From: an uncultured Butyricicoccus sp.
GTDB taxonomy: Bacteria > Bacillota > Clostridia > Oscillospirales > Butyricicoccaceae
Length of the DNA stretch: 5,417 nucleotides
Assembly (NCBI GenBank): GCA_959018045.1
Contig: CAUEJN010000084.1
Span: 1-5,417 of the forward strand
Reading direction: 5' to 3'
This document shows positions 1 to 5,417 of the stretch, piece after piece. The notes below the pieces were generated by a model, which worked only from the letters and a program-made list of their open reading frames with translations, was not told the DNA's origin and searched no databases. A program made the position numbers and the translations under genes. Numbering within the stretch: the stretch's first letter is position 1; every line of letters begins with the position of its first letter.

Positions 1-966
1 GGAAAGCAGGATCTTGCCGACTTCCTCAGCCTTATCCTCGGGGATGGTGAAGGTGATGGACTTGCGGCCCTTCTGACCAACCGACTGCAGGATGATATCG
101 ATATTAACCTTGTGCTTTGCCAGCAGCGAGAATACCTTAAACGCTACGCCCGGCTCGTCGGGCAGGTTGATAATCGCCACGCGGGCGCAGTTATTGTCAC
201 GGGCTACGCCGCTTACATTCATTTTCTCCATGTCAGAACCCTCCTTGACTTTGGTACCCGGATTGCGGGTAAAGCTGGACACGACTTCCAGATCGACGTT
301 GTACTTCTTAGCCATTTCGACCGAGCGATTGTGCAGAACCTGCGCGCCCAGCGTTGCCAGTTCGAGCATCTCATCATAGGTGATTGCTTCGAGCTTGCGT
401 GCGTCGGGAACGAGGCGCGGGTCAGCGGTGTAAACACCATCTACGTCGGTGTAGATCTGGCACAGGTCTGCGCCGAGCGAAGCTGCAATGGCAACCGCAG
501 TCGTATCCGAACCGCCGCGGCCGAGCGTCGTAATGTCGTCCTGCTTGTTGATGCCCTGGAAGCCAGCGACGATGACGATACGGTTGCGGTCCAGCTCGGA
601 GCGGATGCGCTCTGCGGTGACCTTGCGGATGCGTGCCTCGGAGTAGTTGATATCGGTCTCGATACCTGCCTGCCAGCCGGTCAGCGAGATGACCGGGAAG
701 CCCAGCTTCTGAATCGCCATCGCCAGAAGCGCCATAGAGATCTGCTCGCCTGCCGACAGCAGAACGTCCATCTCGCGCTTGGACGGGCGGTCGTTGAGCT
801 CGGCCGCCTTGGCGATGAAGTCATCGGTCGTGTCACCCTGTGCAGACACGACGACAACCACCTGGTTGCCCGCCTTGTATGTAGAAGTAACGATGTCCGC
901 AACGTTTTGCAAACGTCCGGTATTGGCGACCGATGTGCCGCCGAACTTCTGTACAATCAAACTCAT
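1..966 (-). CDS. lysC: Aspartokinase (aspartate kinase), LysC type, 3' end outside window
   Basis: Aspartate kinase phosphorylates L-aspartate to 4-aspartyl phosphate, the first step towards lysine, threonine and methionine, in the cytosol. 322 codons are visible from an ATG at 966 and the frame is open through base 1; family members run about 400 residues, so roughly 80 residues and the stop are missing. Visible motifs are the N-terminal KFGGTSV (7-13), LLSAGEQ around residue 74, GRGGSD (149-154) and TDVDGVYTADPR (173-184), all typical of the amino-acid kinase fold. An ACT domain starts near residue 262 with the ligand-loop motif PDEPGV (269-274); a second ACT domain is expected beyond the edge. 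The start is supported by KFGGTSV lying at the usual distance and by GGAGGAGG at 979-986. It is the last visible gene of the operon, 60 nt after thrB. An internal start at codon 246 probably also yields a beta subunit. The isozyme assignment (monofunctional, lysC-like) is firm; its effector is not known. Confidence 0.96.
   Translation of the reverse strand, partial: MSLIVQKFGGTSVANTGRLQNVADIVTSTYKAGNQVVVVVSAQGDTTDDFIAKAAELNDRPSKREMDVLLSAGEQISMALLAMAIQKLGFPVISLTGWQAGIETDINYSEARIRKVTAERIRSELDRNRIVIVAGFQGINKQDDITTLGRGGSDTTAVAIAASLGADLCQIYTDVDGVYTADPRLVPDARKLEAITYDEMLELATLGAQVLHNRSVEMAKKYNVDLEVVSSFTRNPGTKVKEGSDMEKMNVSGVARDNNCARVAIINLPDEPGVAFKVFSLLAKHKVNIDIILQSVGQKGRKSITFTIPEDKAEEVGKILLS
229..246 (-). 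promoter_or_regulatory. Internal ribosome binding site and ATG for a LysC beta subunit
   Basis: Inside lysC, in frame, a perfect AAGGAGG (240-246) is followed after 8 nt by ATG (229-231), which is codon 246 (Met, then Glu-Lys-Met). It sits exactly between the kinase domain and the first ACT domain. In Bacillus subtilis and Corynebacterium glutamicum, lysC is known to produce a full-length alpha chain and an in-frame C-terminal beta chain from such a start, and the B. subtilis beta chain also begins near codon 246. The predicted product here runs from 231 leftwards out of the window and consists of the ACT domains only. The signal is seen in the sequence; its use in this organism is inferred. 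Confidence 0.8.
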
Positions 967-978
967 TTTCTTTCGTAT

Positions 979-986
979 CCTCCTCC
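979..986 (-). promoter_or_regulatory. lysC ribosome binding site
   Basis: GGAGGAGG, read on the minus strand, ends 12 nt before the lysC ATG at 966. The spacing is on the long side, but no closer purine-rich match exists. It begins 2 nt after the end of the intercistronic hairpin at 989-1012, so the hairpin could affect its accessibility. Confidence 0.65.
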
Positions 987-988
987 GG

Positions 989-1012
989 GACCTGTCTGCC
1001 AGTCAGACGGCC
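989..1012 (-). other. Intercistronic hairpin between thrB and lysC
   Basis: On the minus strand GGCCGTCTG pairs with CAGAC-A-GGTC across a 5-nt loop (ACTGG), giving a 9-pair stem with one bulged A and one G-U pair. No T-run follows, so it does not look like an intrinsic terminator. It lies in the only longer gap of the operon, directly in front of the lysC ribosome binding site. Possible roles are an RNA processing or stability element, or tuning of lysC translation; none is proven. Confidence 0.45.
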
Positions 1013-1026
1013 CTTACGATGCAAAA

Positions 1027-1920
1027 TTAGAACCGGGTTACGGTTGCGCCGACCTCATCACAGGTCAGGCGAATGGGCGTCCAGTGCGGGAAGTTCTGTT
1101 CGCAGTACATCTGCGCACGGGACAGGTAGGTCTTATCCGCAGAATCGACCACCGCAATGATGGACGGGCCCGCGCCCGAGATGAACGCACCGAGTGCGCC
1201 CATGCACTTGGCCGCGTGCACGACATCCCGGCCGCCCGGGATCAGATCAAAGCGGTACGGCTGGTGCAGGCAGTCGCCGACCGCCACGCCGACGTTTTCC
1301 AGCTTGCCGGTCGTGAGAGAGCCGGCGAGCAGGGCTGCACGCGCCAGATTGAAGACCGCGTCATGATGCGCGACCTTCTGCGGCAGAGCTGCACGCGCCT
1401 TTTCAGTGGACAGCTCAAAGTCCGGAATGAAGGTGATAAAGTCGACCGTACCGTTCATGGGTACGCGCACGCTCCACACCTTGCCATACTCAAGCAGCGC
1501 GACACAGAAGCCGCCCAGGATGGCCGGAGTCGAGTTATCCGGATGTCCCTCGATGGATGCCGCCAGGTCGATGATATTCTCCTGACTGAGCGGGTCACCG
1601 AGCAGCGCATTTGCGCCCAGAATTCCGGCGACCGTGCAGGCCGACGAGGAACCCAGGCCGCGAGTCTGCGGGATTGCGCAGTCCTCGACGATCTTGAGGC
1701 CGGTCAGCGGCTTGCCACAGATATCATACACCTTTTTGGCGCATTGGTAAATCAAATTATTTTCATCTTTTGGAATATTGTCATCTCGCACATCACTGAT
1801 GTCGATATGATCGGATTCTTCCATCGTAATGACGTTATAGAGGTCGAGTGCGATGCCGATGCTGTCGTAGCCCGAGCCCATATTCGCACTCGTCGCCGGT
1901 ACCTTGACCGTTACTCCCAT
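1027..1920 (-). CDS. thrB: Homoserine kinase, GHMP family
   Basis: Transfers phosphate from ATP to L-homoserine, giving O-phosphohomoserine, the substrate of threonine synthase; cytosolic. The 297-residue length matches the family (about 300). It has the usual N-terminal strand (VTVKVPATSANMGSGYDSIG, residues 3-22), the GHMP nucleotide-binding motif PQTRGLGSSSA (84-94), the EGHPDN segment (124-129) and the C-terminal glycine motif SGAGPS (248-253). The frame extends upstream to a GTG at 1944 that overlaps the hom stop, but the ATG at 1920 is chosen because AAGGAGG (1930-1936) sits 9 nt before it and the family's conserved N terminus begins right there; the extra upstream residues would just be translated ribosome binding site. 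Twenty nt separate it from hom, so the two are surely co-transcribed. thrC, often next to thrB, is not seen here. Confidence 0.96.
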   Translation of the reverse strand: MGVTVKVPATSANMGSGYDSIGIALDLYNVITMEESDHIDISDVRDDNIPKDENNLIYQCAKKVYDICGKPLTGLKIVEDCAIPQTRGLGSSSACTVAGILGANALLGDPLSQENIIDLAASIEGHPDNSTPAILGGFCVALLEYGKVWSVRVPMNGTVDFITFIPDFELSTEKARAALPQKVAHHDAVFNLARAALLAGSLTTGKLENVGVAVGDCLHQPYRFDLIPGGRDVVHAAKCMGALGAFISGAGPSIIAVVDSADKTYLSRAQMYCEQNFPHWTPIRLTCDEVGATVTRF

Positions 1921-1929
1921 CTGCCTTTT

Positions 1930-1936
1930 CCTCCTT
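1930..1936 (-). promoter_or_regulatory. thrB ribosome binding site (fixes the start at 1920)
   Basis: Consensus AAGGAGG 9 nt before the ATG at 1920. It lies inside the possible longer reading frame from GTG 1944, which argues against that earlier start. It falls in the 20-nt hom-thrB gap, close enough for ribosomes finishing hom to re-initiate. Confidence 0.85.
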
Positions 1937-1940
1937 CTGC

Positions 1941-3101
1941 TCACAGTACACGCATCGCGCCTTCAGCCTGCGGCAGCTTGTCACGCAGCTCAGCTGCGGT
2001 CATGGGCACGGTCAGCGCCGCACCTGCGACCGTCTTGGCTGCAAGCTCTGCCGGTACTTCGCCGCGCACGTACCATGCGCTCTCCAGCTGATCGATGGGC
2101 AGCAGCAGCTTGCGCGAGCCGTCGCCCCACTCGACCGGGCGGCGCTTCTCGCGGTGTGCGATGGCGTCCATCATGTCGGCAACAACAGCCGAAGCGGTTG
2201 CATGCTTGCCTGCGCCCTGACCGTAGAACATGACCTCGCCGACCATGTTTCCGGTTACAAGGATGCCGTTGAATACGTCTTCGACGCAAGCCAGCGGGCT
2301 GGTCTTGGGTACCAGATGGGGTGCAACAAATGCAAAGATCTTGCCCGACTCGGTGCGCTTTGCGCGGCCGATGAGCTTGATGACATAGCCAAGTTCGCTT
2401 GCAGCGGCAACGTCATCCAGCGTAATGCCGCTGATGCCCTGGCAGGAGACTTCGTCCGGATCAATCTTGTCGCCGAACGCCAGGTCGGACAAAATGCAGA
2501 TCTTACGGCAAGCGTCGTGACCCTCGATGTCGGCGGTCGGATCGTTCTCCGCATAGCCCATCTTCTGTGCGTGACGCAGTGCGTCGTCAAACGCAACGCC
2601 GTTGTGAATCATCTGGCTGAGGATATAGTTCGTTGTTCCGTTGAGAATGCCGCAGATCTCCTCGATCTGGTTGGCTGCGAGGCACTGCATCATCGGGCGA
2701 ATGAGTGGGATACCGCCGCCGACCGATGCCTCAAACAGGTAGTTGACGTTGTGCTCCTTGGCCAGTGCCAGCAGCTCTTCGCCGTGGACTGCGACCAGCT
2801 CCTTGTTGGAGGTGCACACGCTCTTGCCGGCCTTCAGGCAGCGCTTAGAAAACTCATAGGCTGCGCCGACGCCGCCCATGACCTCTGCAACAACACAGAC
2901 TTCAGGGTCGTTCTCGATGACCGAGAAATCGGTCACAAACTTATCTGCATAGGACAGCTTGGAGAAGTCGCGCAGATCGAGTACATACTTGACCTCGACT
3001 TCCTCACCGACCGCCTTTGCGATCTGTGCAGCATTCTGTGCAAAGACATCATAAACGCCCGACCCGACCGTGCCGTGACCCATGATTGCAACTTTTAACA
3101 T
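1941..3101 (-). CDS. hom: Homoserine dehydrogenase, without a recognisable C-terminal ACT domain
   Basis: Reduces L-aspartate 4-semialdehyde to L-homoserine with NAD(P)H, the branch step towards threonine and methionine. The protein has 386 residues. Domains: an N-terminal Rossmann fold with GHGTVG (8-13) and the TSNKELVAVHG segment (97-107), then the catalytic/dimer domain with EASVGGGIPLI (124-134), GILNGTTNY (151-159) and AENDPTADIEGHDACRK (184-200). By alignment in my head to the yeast enzyme, E185, D191, D196 and K200 match its key substrate and catalytic residues. ATASAVVADMMD (301-312) closes the domain. Bacillus-type enzymes (about 430 residues) carry a full ACT domain after this. Here only about 45 residues follow a WYVR start (343-346), and there is no DxPGVL-type ligand loop, so feedback inhibition may be weak or altered. 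ATG at 3101 has GGGAGG (3110-3115) 8 nt upstream. It is the second gene of the operon, 21 nt after the regulator. Confidence 0.96.
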   Translation of the reverse strand: MLKVAIMGHGTVGSGVYDVFAQNAAQIAKAVGEEVEVKYVLDLRDFSKLSYADKFVTDFSVIENDPEVCVVAEVMGGVGAAYEFSKRCLKAGKSVCTSNKELVAVHGEELLALAKEHNVNYLFEASVGGGIPLIRPMMQCLAANQIEEICGILNGTTNYILSQMIHNGVAFDDALRHAQKMGYAENDPTADIEGHDACRKICILSDLAFGDKIDPDEVSCQGISGITLDDVAAASELGYVIKLIGRAKRTESGKIFAFVAPHLVPKTSPLACVEDVFNGILVTGNMVGEVMFYGQGAGKHATASAVVADMMDAIAHREKRRPVEWGDGSRKLLLPIDQLESAWYVRGEVPAELAAKTVAGAALTVPMTAAELRDKLPQAEGAMRVL

Positions 3102-3122
3102 AACGAAATCCTCCCTTTATGA

Positions 3123-3566
3123 TTATTCACTTGCCACCACTTCAATATGCAGGACGCCGTCCAGCGCCTCTGCGCGCTGCATGAGCGCGTCTACCGTGCA
3201 CTTCATCTCTTCGGTGCGTGCGGCAATCGTAACGGCTGCCTGACCGCTCATGGGAATGCTCTGATTGATCGTCAGGAGGTTGGCGCCCACGCGGGCGAAC
3301 AGCCCCAGGATGCTCGAGAGTACACCCGGCCGGTCGGAGAGCATGAGGTGGAAGGTGATAATGCGGTCATGCGCCGCCTCGTAGAAGGGGCGAATGCCGT
3401 CTTTATACTTGTAGTATGCCGACCGCGACAGGCCTACACTCTGCGCGGCTTCACTTGCGGTGCGGACGCGGCCGGCCTTGAGCGCGGCGTTTGCCCGGAC
3501 GACTTTCTGAAATACCTCGGGCAGCAGCGCACGCTCCACAAGGTAGTATTTGGGTTCATTTTCCAT
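3123..3566 (-). CDS. HTH-ACT domain regulator, ThrR/PheB-like (UPF0735 family)
   Basis: A 147-residue protein that matches the ACT-domain PheB/UPF0735 family in length and layout: a KYYLVERALLPEVFQK opening (6-21), a helix-turn-helix-like stretch with ASEAAQSVGLSRSAYYKY (37-54), and a C-terminal ACT domain (about 69-144) with SDRPGVLSSILGLF (77-90) and the conserved LLTINQSIP (97-105). As I recall, the B. subtilis member was renamed ThrR as a DNA-binding repressor of threonine genes. Lying first in an operon with hom and thrB, this one plausibly senses threonine or a related amino acid and controls its own operon; that role is inferred. The frame is open further upstream to 3662, but ATG 3566 is preferred: GGAGG (3572-3576) is 5 nt away, the family N terminus starts here, and the probable promoter lies inside the longer frame. 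Confidence 0.88.
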   Translation of the reverse strand: MENEPKYYLVERALLPEVFQKVVRANAALKAGRVRTASEAAQSVGLSRSAYYKYKDGIRPFYEAAHDRIITFHLMLSDRPGVLSSILGLFARVGANLLTINQSIPMSGQAAVTIAARTEEMKCTVDALMQRAEALDGVLHIEVVASE

Positions 3567-3571
3567 GTTGT

Positions 3572-3576
3572 CCTCC
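3572..3576 (-). promoter_or_regulatory. Ribosome binding site of the HTH-ACT regulator (fixes the start at 3566)
   Basis: GGAGG 5 nt before the ATG at 3566. The other in-frame ATG close by, at 3578, has no purine-rich site in front of it, and starts at 3608, 3614 and 3662 lie at or upstream of the predicted transcription start. Confidence 0.75.
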
Positions 3577-3609
3577 ATGCAAATACATCTGTCTTTCTCG
3601 CGCTTCATA

Positions 3610-3638
3610 AGCATACCATAGAATCCCCGCGAATGCAA
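3610..3638 (-). promoter_or_regulatory. Probable sigma-A promoter of the regulator-hom-thrB-lysC operon
   Basis: Minus strand: -35 TTGCAT (3633-3638), a 17-nt spacer, then -10 TATGCT (3610-3615) preceded by TGG, an extended -10. The -35 is a weak match (3 of 6) and the -10 matches 4 of 6, but the spacing is ideal, the TGn helps, and A-tracts lie just upstream where an UP element would be. Transcription would start near 3603 and give a leader of about 37 nt, too short for a T-box or riboswitch. Weak elements together with nearby dyads suggest a regulated promoter. Confidence 0.55.
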
Positions 3639-3672
3639 GTACGATTTCCATTTTTTCCACATTTTTTCGCGG
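3627..3672. repeat. Perfect 7-bp inverted repeat straddling the promoter, candidate operator
   Basis: CCGCGAA (3627-3633) and TTCGCGG (3666-3672) are exact reverse complements 32 bp apart. The first arm covers the upstream end of the -35/-10 spacer and touches the -35. The second lies about 28 bp beyond the -35, between two A-tracts. Two half-sites around a bent segment could let a dimer or tetramer of the adjacent HTH-ACT protein block RNA polymerase. Binding is inferred only. Confidence 0.4.
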
Positions 3673-3680
3673 ATTTTTTT
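3651..3680. promoter_or_regulatory. Phased A-tracts upstream of the operon promoter
   Basis: Three runs of 6, 6 and 7 A (minus strand) begin at 3651, 3662 and 3674, that is 11 and 12 bp apart, close to one helical turn. Such phasing gives intrinsic DNA bending, and the run nearest the -35 sits where an UP element contacts RNA polymerase alpha. It may raise promoter strength or shape the operator. Confidence 0.5.
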
Positions 3681-3682
3681 GC

Positions 3683-3715
3683 ATATCGCCGGATATTTCA
3701 GACATTTTCTTCCGG
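3683..3715. repeat. Two overlapping dyads upstream of the A-tracts
   Basis: ATATC-GCCG-GATAT (3683-3696) is a 5-bp inverted repeat around 4 bp. CCGGA (3689-3693) is also the reverse complement of TCCGG (3711-3715), 17 bp apart. The arms are short, so chance occurrence is possible, but they cluster with the larger inverted repeat in the same control region and may be regulator sites. Confidence 0.25.
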
Positions 3716-3795
3716 ATGCTTACTTATTTTAGTGAAATGAAGTGTAAAACCTGCCTAGCGGACGATTTTTTTGTGCAAAATATCTACGGACATTT

Positions 3796-3812
3796 GTGCG
3801 CACCAAGCGCAC
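3796..3812. repeat. Small hairpin after the ftsH terminator
   Basis: GTGCGC and GCGCAC pair perfectly around a 5-nt loop, just beyond the T-run of the ftsH terminator. Neither strand has a T-run after it, so it is not a second intrinsic terminator on its own. It could protect the ftsH mRNA 3' end or act as a fallback pause. Confidence 0.4.
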
Positions 3813-3814
3813 AC

Positions 3815-3852
3815 AAAAAAGCACGCATTGAGTCATATGACCGAATGCGTGC
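3815..3852 (-). terminator. Rho-independent terminator of ftsH
   Basis: A perfect 9-bp stem, GCACGCATT with AATGCGTGC (arms 3844-3852 and 3821-3829), is followed by six T on the minus strand (3815-3820). The loop itself holds the palindrome GTCATATGAC (3832-3841), which can extend the structure. It begins 17 nt after the ftsH stop. It separates ftsH from the amino-acid operon, so the latter needs its own promoter. Confidence 0.92.
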
Positions 3853-3868
3853 CTGTGTGATTTTGTGT

Positions 3869-5417
3869 TTACAGACCGAGTTCCTGATCCTTGGATTCGG
3901 GAATGGACGCCTCTTCCTGCGGCTTTGCAGGTTCAGCAGTCTCGGGCTGCTTGTCGAGCTGCACCTTGTTTGCCGTGCCCTTGAGCTCAGCCTCGGACGG
4001 GGCAACCCGATCGGGTACGTCCTCGCCGTTGTACAGCTTGCGGAAGGTATCGCCGTCCAGGGTCTCGTTGCGCAGCAGATACTCGGCAACGCGCGTCATC
4101 TGCTCGAGATTGTCCTCCAGCAGCTTGCGGCAGCGGGTATTTGCCTCCTGAATCAGGCGATGGATTTCCTCGTCGATCTCAGCAGCCTTGGCATCCGAGT
4201 AGCCCTTGCCTGCGGCAAAGTCACGGCCAAGGAAGATCTCGCCGCCCTGTACGTCGTAGTCGACCGGGCCGATCTTATCGCTGAAACCGTAGTTGATGAC
4301 CATTGCACGCGCCATTGCGGTCGCCTGCTTGATGTCACCGTAAGCACCCGTGCTCACGTCGTCCATGGTCAGCTCCTCGGCAACACGGCCAGCTAGGCAG
4401 ACAACCAGATAGTCTTCCATGTAGCGGCGGGTGCGGTATGCCTTGTCCTCCTCGGGCAGCGGCATGGTGAAGCCGCCCGCACCGTTGGAACGCGGAATGA
4501 TGGTGACGTGGTGAACCGGGTCCTGCGTGGGCAGAACGTGGAAGGCAATGGCGTGACCGGCCTCATGGTAAGCGGTCAGCTTCTTGTCCTCGTAGTTTAC
4601 CACATGGGTCTTCTTCTCAACACCCATGACGACCTTGAGCAGCGACTGCTCGATCTCCTCGAGGGTGATGAACTTCTTGTTGCGGCGGGCAGCCAGCAGA
4701 GCCGCCTCGTTGAGCAGGTTTTCCAGATCGGCACCGGTAAAGCCGGCGGTCGTCTGGGCGATGGACTTGAAGTTTACGTCCGGATCGAACTGCTTGCCGC
4801 GTGCGTGTACCTTGAGAATGGCCTCACGACCGATGACATCGGGTGCACCAACGTAGACCTGGCGGTCGAAACGACCGGGACGCAGCAGCGCGTTATCCAG
4901 AATGTCCTTACGGTTGGTGGCCGCGATGACGATAACGCCCTCGTTTGCACCGAAGCCGTCCATCTCGACGAGCAGCTGGTTGAGCGTCTGCTCGCGCTCG
5001 TCGTGACCGCCGCCAAGGCCAGCGCCGCGCTGACGGCCGACCGCGTCGATCTCATCGATAAACACGATTGCCGGTGCGTTCTTCTTGGCCTGCTCGAACA
5101 GATCACGGACACGGGATGCGCCGACACCGACATACAGCTCGACGAAGTCCGAACCGGAAATGGACAGGAAGGGAACACCCGCCTCGCCTGCGACTGCCTT
5201 GGCGATTAGCGTTTTACCGGTACCCGGAGGGCCGACCAGCAGAACACCCTTGGGGATGCGTGCGCCGATATCGATAAACTTCTTGGGGTCTTTGAGGAAC
5301 TCGACGATCTCCTGAAGCTCTGCCTTTTCCTCATCTGCACCCGCTACGTCGGCGAAGGTGACCTTTTTCTTGTCATCGCTCGCCATCTTGACACGGGCAC
5401 GGCCAAACTGCATCGGC
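3869..5417 (-). CDS. ftsH: ATP-dependent zinc metalloprotease FtsH, N terminus outside window
   Basis: A membrane-anchored hexameric AAA+ protease that unfolds and degrades misfolded membrane proteins and short-lived regulators. The visible part starts just after the expected second membrane segment. Counting the Met at 5413 as 1, it shows Walker A GPPGTGKT (61-68), the pore loop YVGVGA (94-99), Walker B IVFIDEID (116-123), the second region of homology ending RPGRFDR (178-184), the zinc motif HEAGH (283-287) and VSTGAYGD (353-360). D360 lies 77 residues after H283, as expected for the third zinc ligand. A charged, Pro- and Glu-rich tail of about 50 residues (465-514) ends the protein. The missing part should be the N-terminal membrane segments and extracellular domain (perhaps 100-190 residues). 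The usual pore Phe is Tyr, a conservative change. It stands apart from the amino-acid operon behind a strong terminator; the shared strand is the only link. Confidence 0.98.
   Translation of the reverse strand, partial: PMQFGRARVKMASDDKKKVTFADVAGADEEKAELQEIVEFLKDPKKFIDIGARIPKGVLLVGPPGTGKTLIAKAVAGEAGVPFLSISGSDFVELYVGVGASRVRDLFEQAKKNAPAIVFIDEIDAVGRQRGAGLGGGHDEREQTLNQLLVEMDGFGANEGVIVIAATNRKDILDNALLRPGRFDRQVYVGAPDVIGREAILKVHARGKQFDPDVNFKSIAQTTAGFTGADLENLLNEAALLAARRNKKFITLEEIEQSLLKVVMGVEKKTHVVNYEDKKLTAYHEAGHAIAFHVLPTQDPVHHVTIIPRSNGAGGFTMPLPEEDKAYRTRRYMEDYLVVCLAGRVAEELTMDDVSTGAYGDIKQATAMARAMVINYGFSDKIGPVDYDVQGGEIFLGRDFAAGKGYSDAKAAEIDEEIHRLIQEANTRCRKLLEDNLEQMTRVAEYLLRNETLDGDTFRKLYNGEDVPDRVAPSEAELKGTANKVQLDKQPETAEPAKPQEEASIPESKDQELGL

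Noticed and set aside
1921..1944. An earlier GTG start of thrB overlapping the hom stop (GTGA)
   Set aside because: The added residues are Arg/Lys codons that simply read the AAGGAGG site; the family N terminus and spacing support ATG 1920.
112..2091. A 659-codon open frame on the plus strand across lysC, thrB and the end of hom
   Set aside because: It is codon-aligned antisense to lysC and thrB, which share one frame class. Its stops would need TTA, CTA or TCA codons in the sense genes, which this genome uses little. The translation is Arg/Cys/His-rich and resembles no family, while the minus-strand genes carry full motifs.
2154..3098. A 314-codon plus-strand open frame opposite hom
   Set aside because: The same codon-aligned shadow effect opposite a well-supported gene; no ribosome binding site or recognisable domain.
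3777..3806. A second possible promoter (TTGGTG, 18 nt, TATTTT, minus strand)
   Set aside because: Both boxes are poor matches and the -35 lies in the post-terminator hairpin; the extended -10 promoter nearer the gene is better.
3567..3814. T-box leader, riboswitch or leader peptide upstream of the operon
   Set aside because: I see no T-box core, no terminator/antiterminator pair before the first gene and no Thr/Ile-rich small frame, and the predicted leader is only about 37 nt.
3716..4396. A plus-strand open frame reaching from the control region into ftsH
   Set aside because: It reads through the terminator hairpin and then antisense to ftsH; no ribosome binding site or protein-like signature.
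4508..5209. A 233-codon plus-strand open frame opposite ftsH
   Set aside because: Aligned antisense shadow of the highly conserved AAA+ and protease domains; nothing recognisable in the translation.
1..5417. Mobile elements, CRISPR arrays, tRNA or rRNA genes
   Set aside because: No transposase-like protein, terminal repeats, regularly spaced repeats or tRNA-like folds were noticed; the genes are all housekeeping in character.

Overview
The window looks like chromosomal DNA from a low-to-moderate GC Gram-positive lineage, most likely a gut-type clostridium (Oscillospirales or similar). This rests on protein resemblance (FtsH, the UPF0735-type ACT regulator, a LysC with the Bacillus-style internal start), strong AAGGAGG-type ribosome binding sites and fairly GC-rich coding DNA. 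I cannot name the species. All five genes lie on the minus strand, so transcription runs from right to left, and nothing on the plus strand looks like a gene.

Right part (3869-5417): the 3' portion of ftsH, covering the AAA+ ATPase and zinc-protease domains and an acidic tail. The membrane-anchored N terminus lies outside the window. A strong intrinsic terminator (3815-3852) ends it, with a second small hairpin (3796-3812) just beyond.

Middle (3567-3814): a gene-free, AT-rich control region. It holds phased A-tracts, several inverted repeats and a probable extended -10 promoter (3610-3638) that reads into the next operon. The region is built like a regulated promoter. One perfect 7-bp inverted repeat places one arm upstream of the -35 and the other inside the -35/-10 spacer.

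Left part (1-3566): a compact amino-acid biosynthesis operon in the order ThrR/PheB-like HTH-ACT regulator, hom (homoserine dehydrogenase), thrB (homoserine kinase), lysC (aspartokinase, cut by the window edge). Gaps are 21, 20 and 60 nt. LysC makes aspartyl phosphate at the head of the aspartate pathway. Hom makes homoserine from aspartate semialdehyde, and ThrB phosphorylates homoserine for threonine synthase. thrC and asd are not in the window. The regulator is a good candidate for sensing an end product (threonine by analogy) and controlling this operon.

The points most worth a second look are: a textbook internal ribosome binding site and ATG in lysC at codon 246, predicting a separate regulatory beta subunit; a Hom whose C terminus lacks a recognisable ACT domain beside a stand-alone ACT regulator; and the dyad straddling the operon promoter. 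I found no clearly novel system; this is mostly a well-organised metabolic operon with interesting regulatory architecture.
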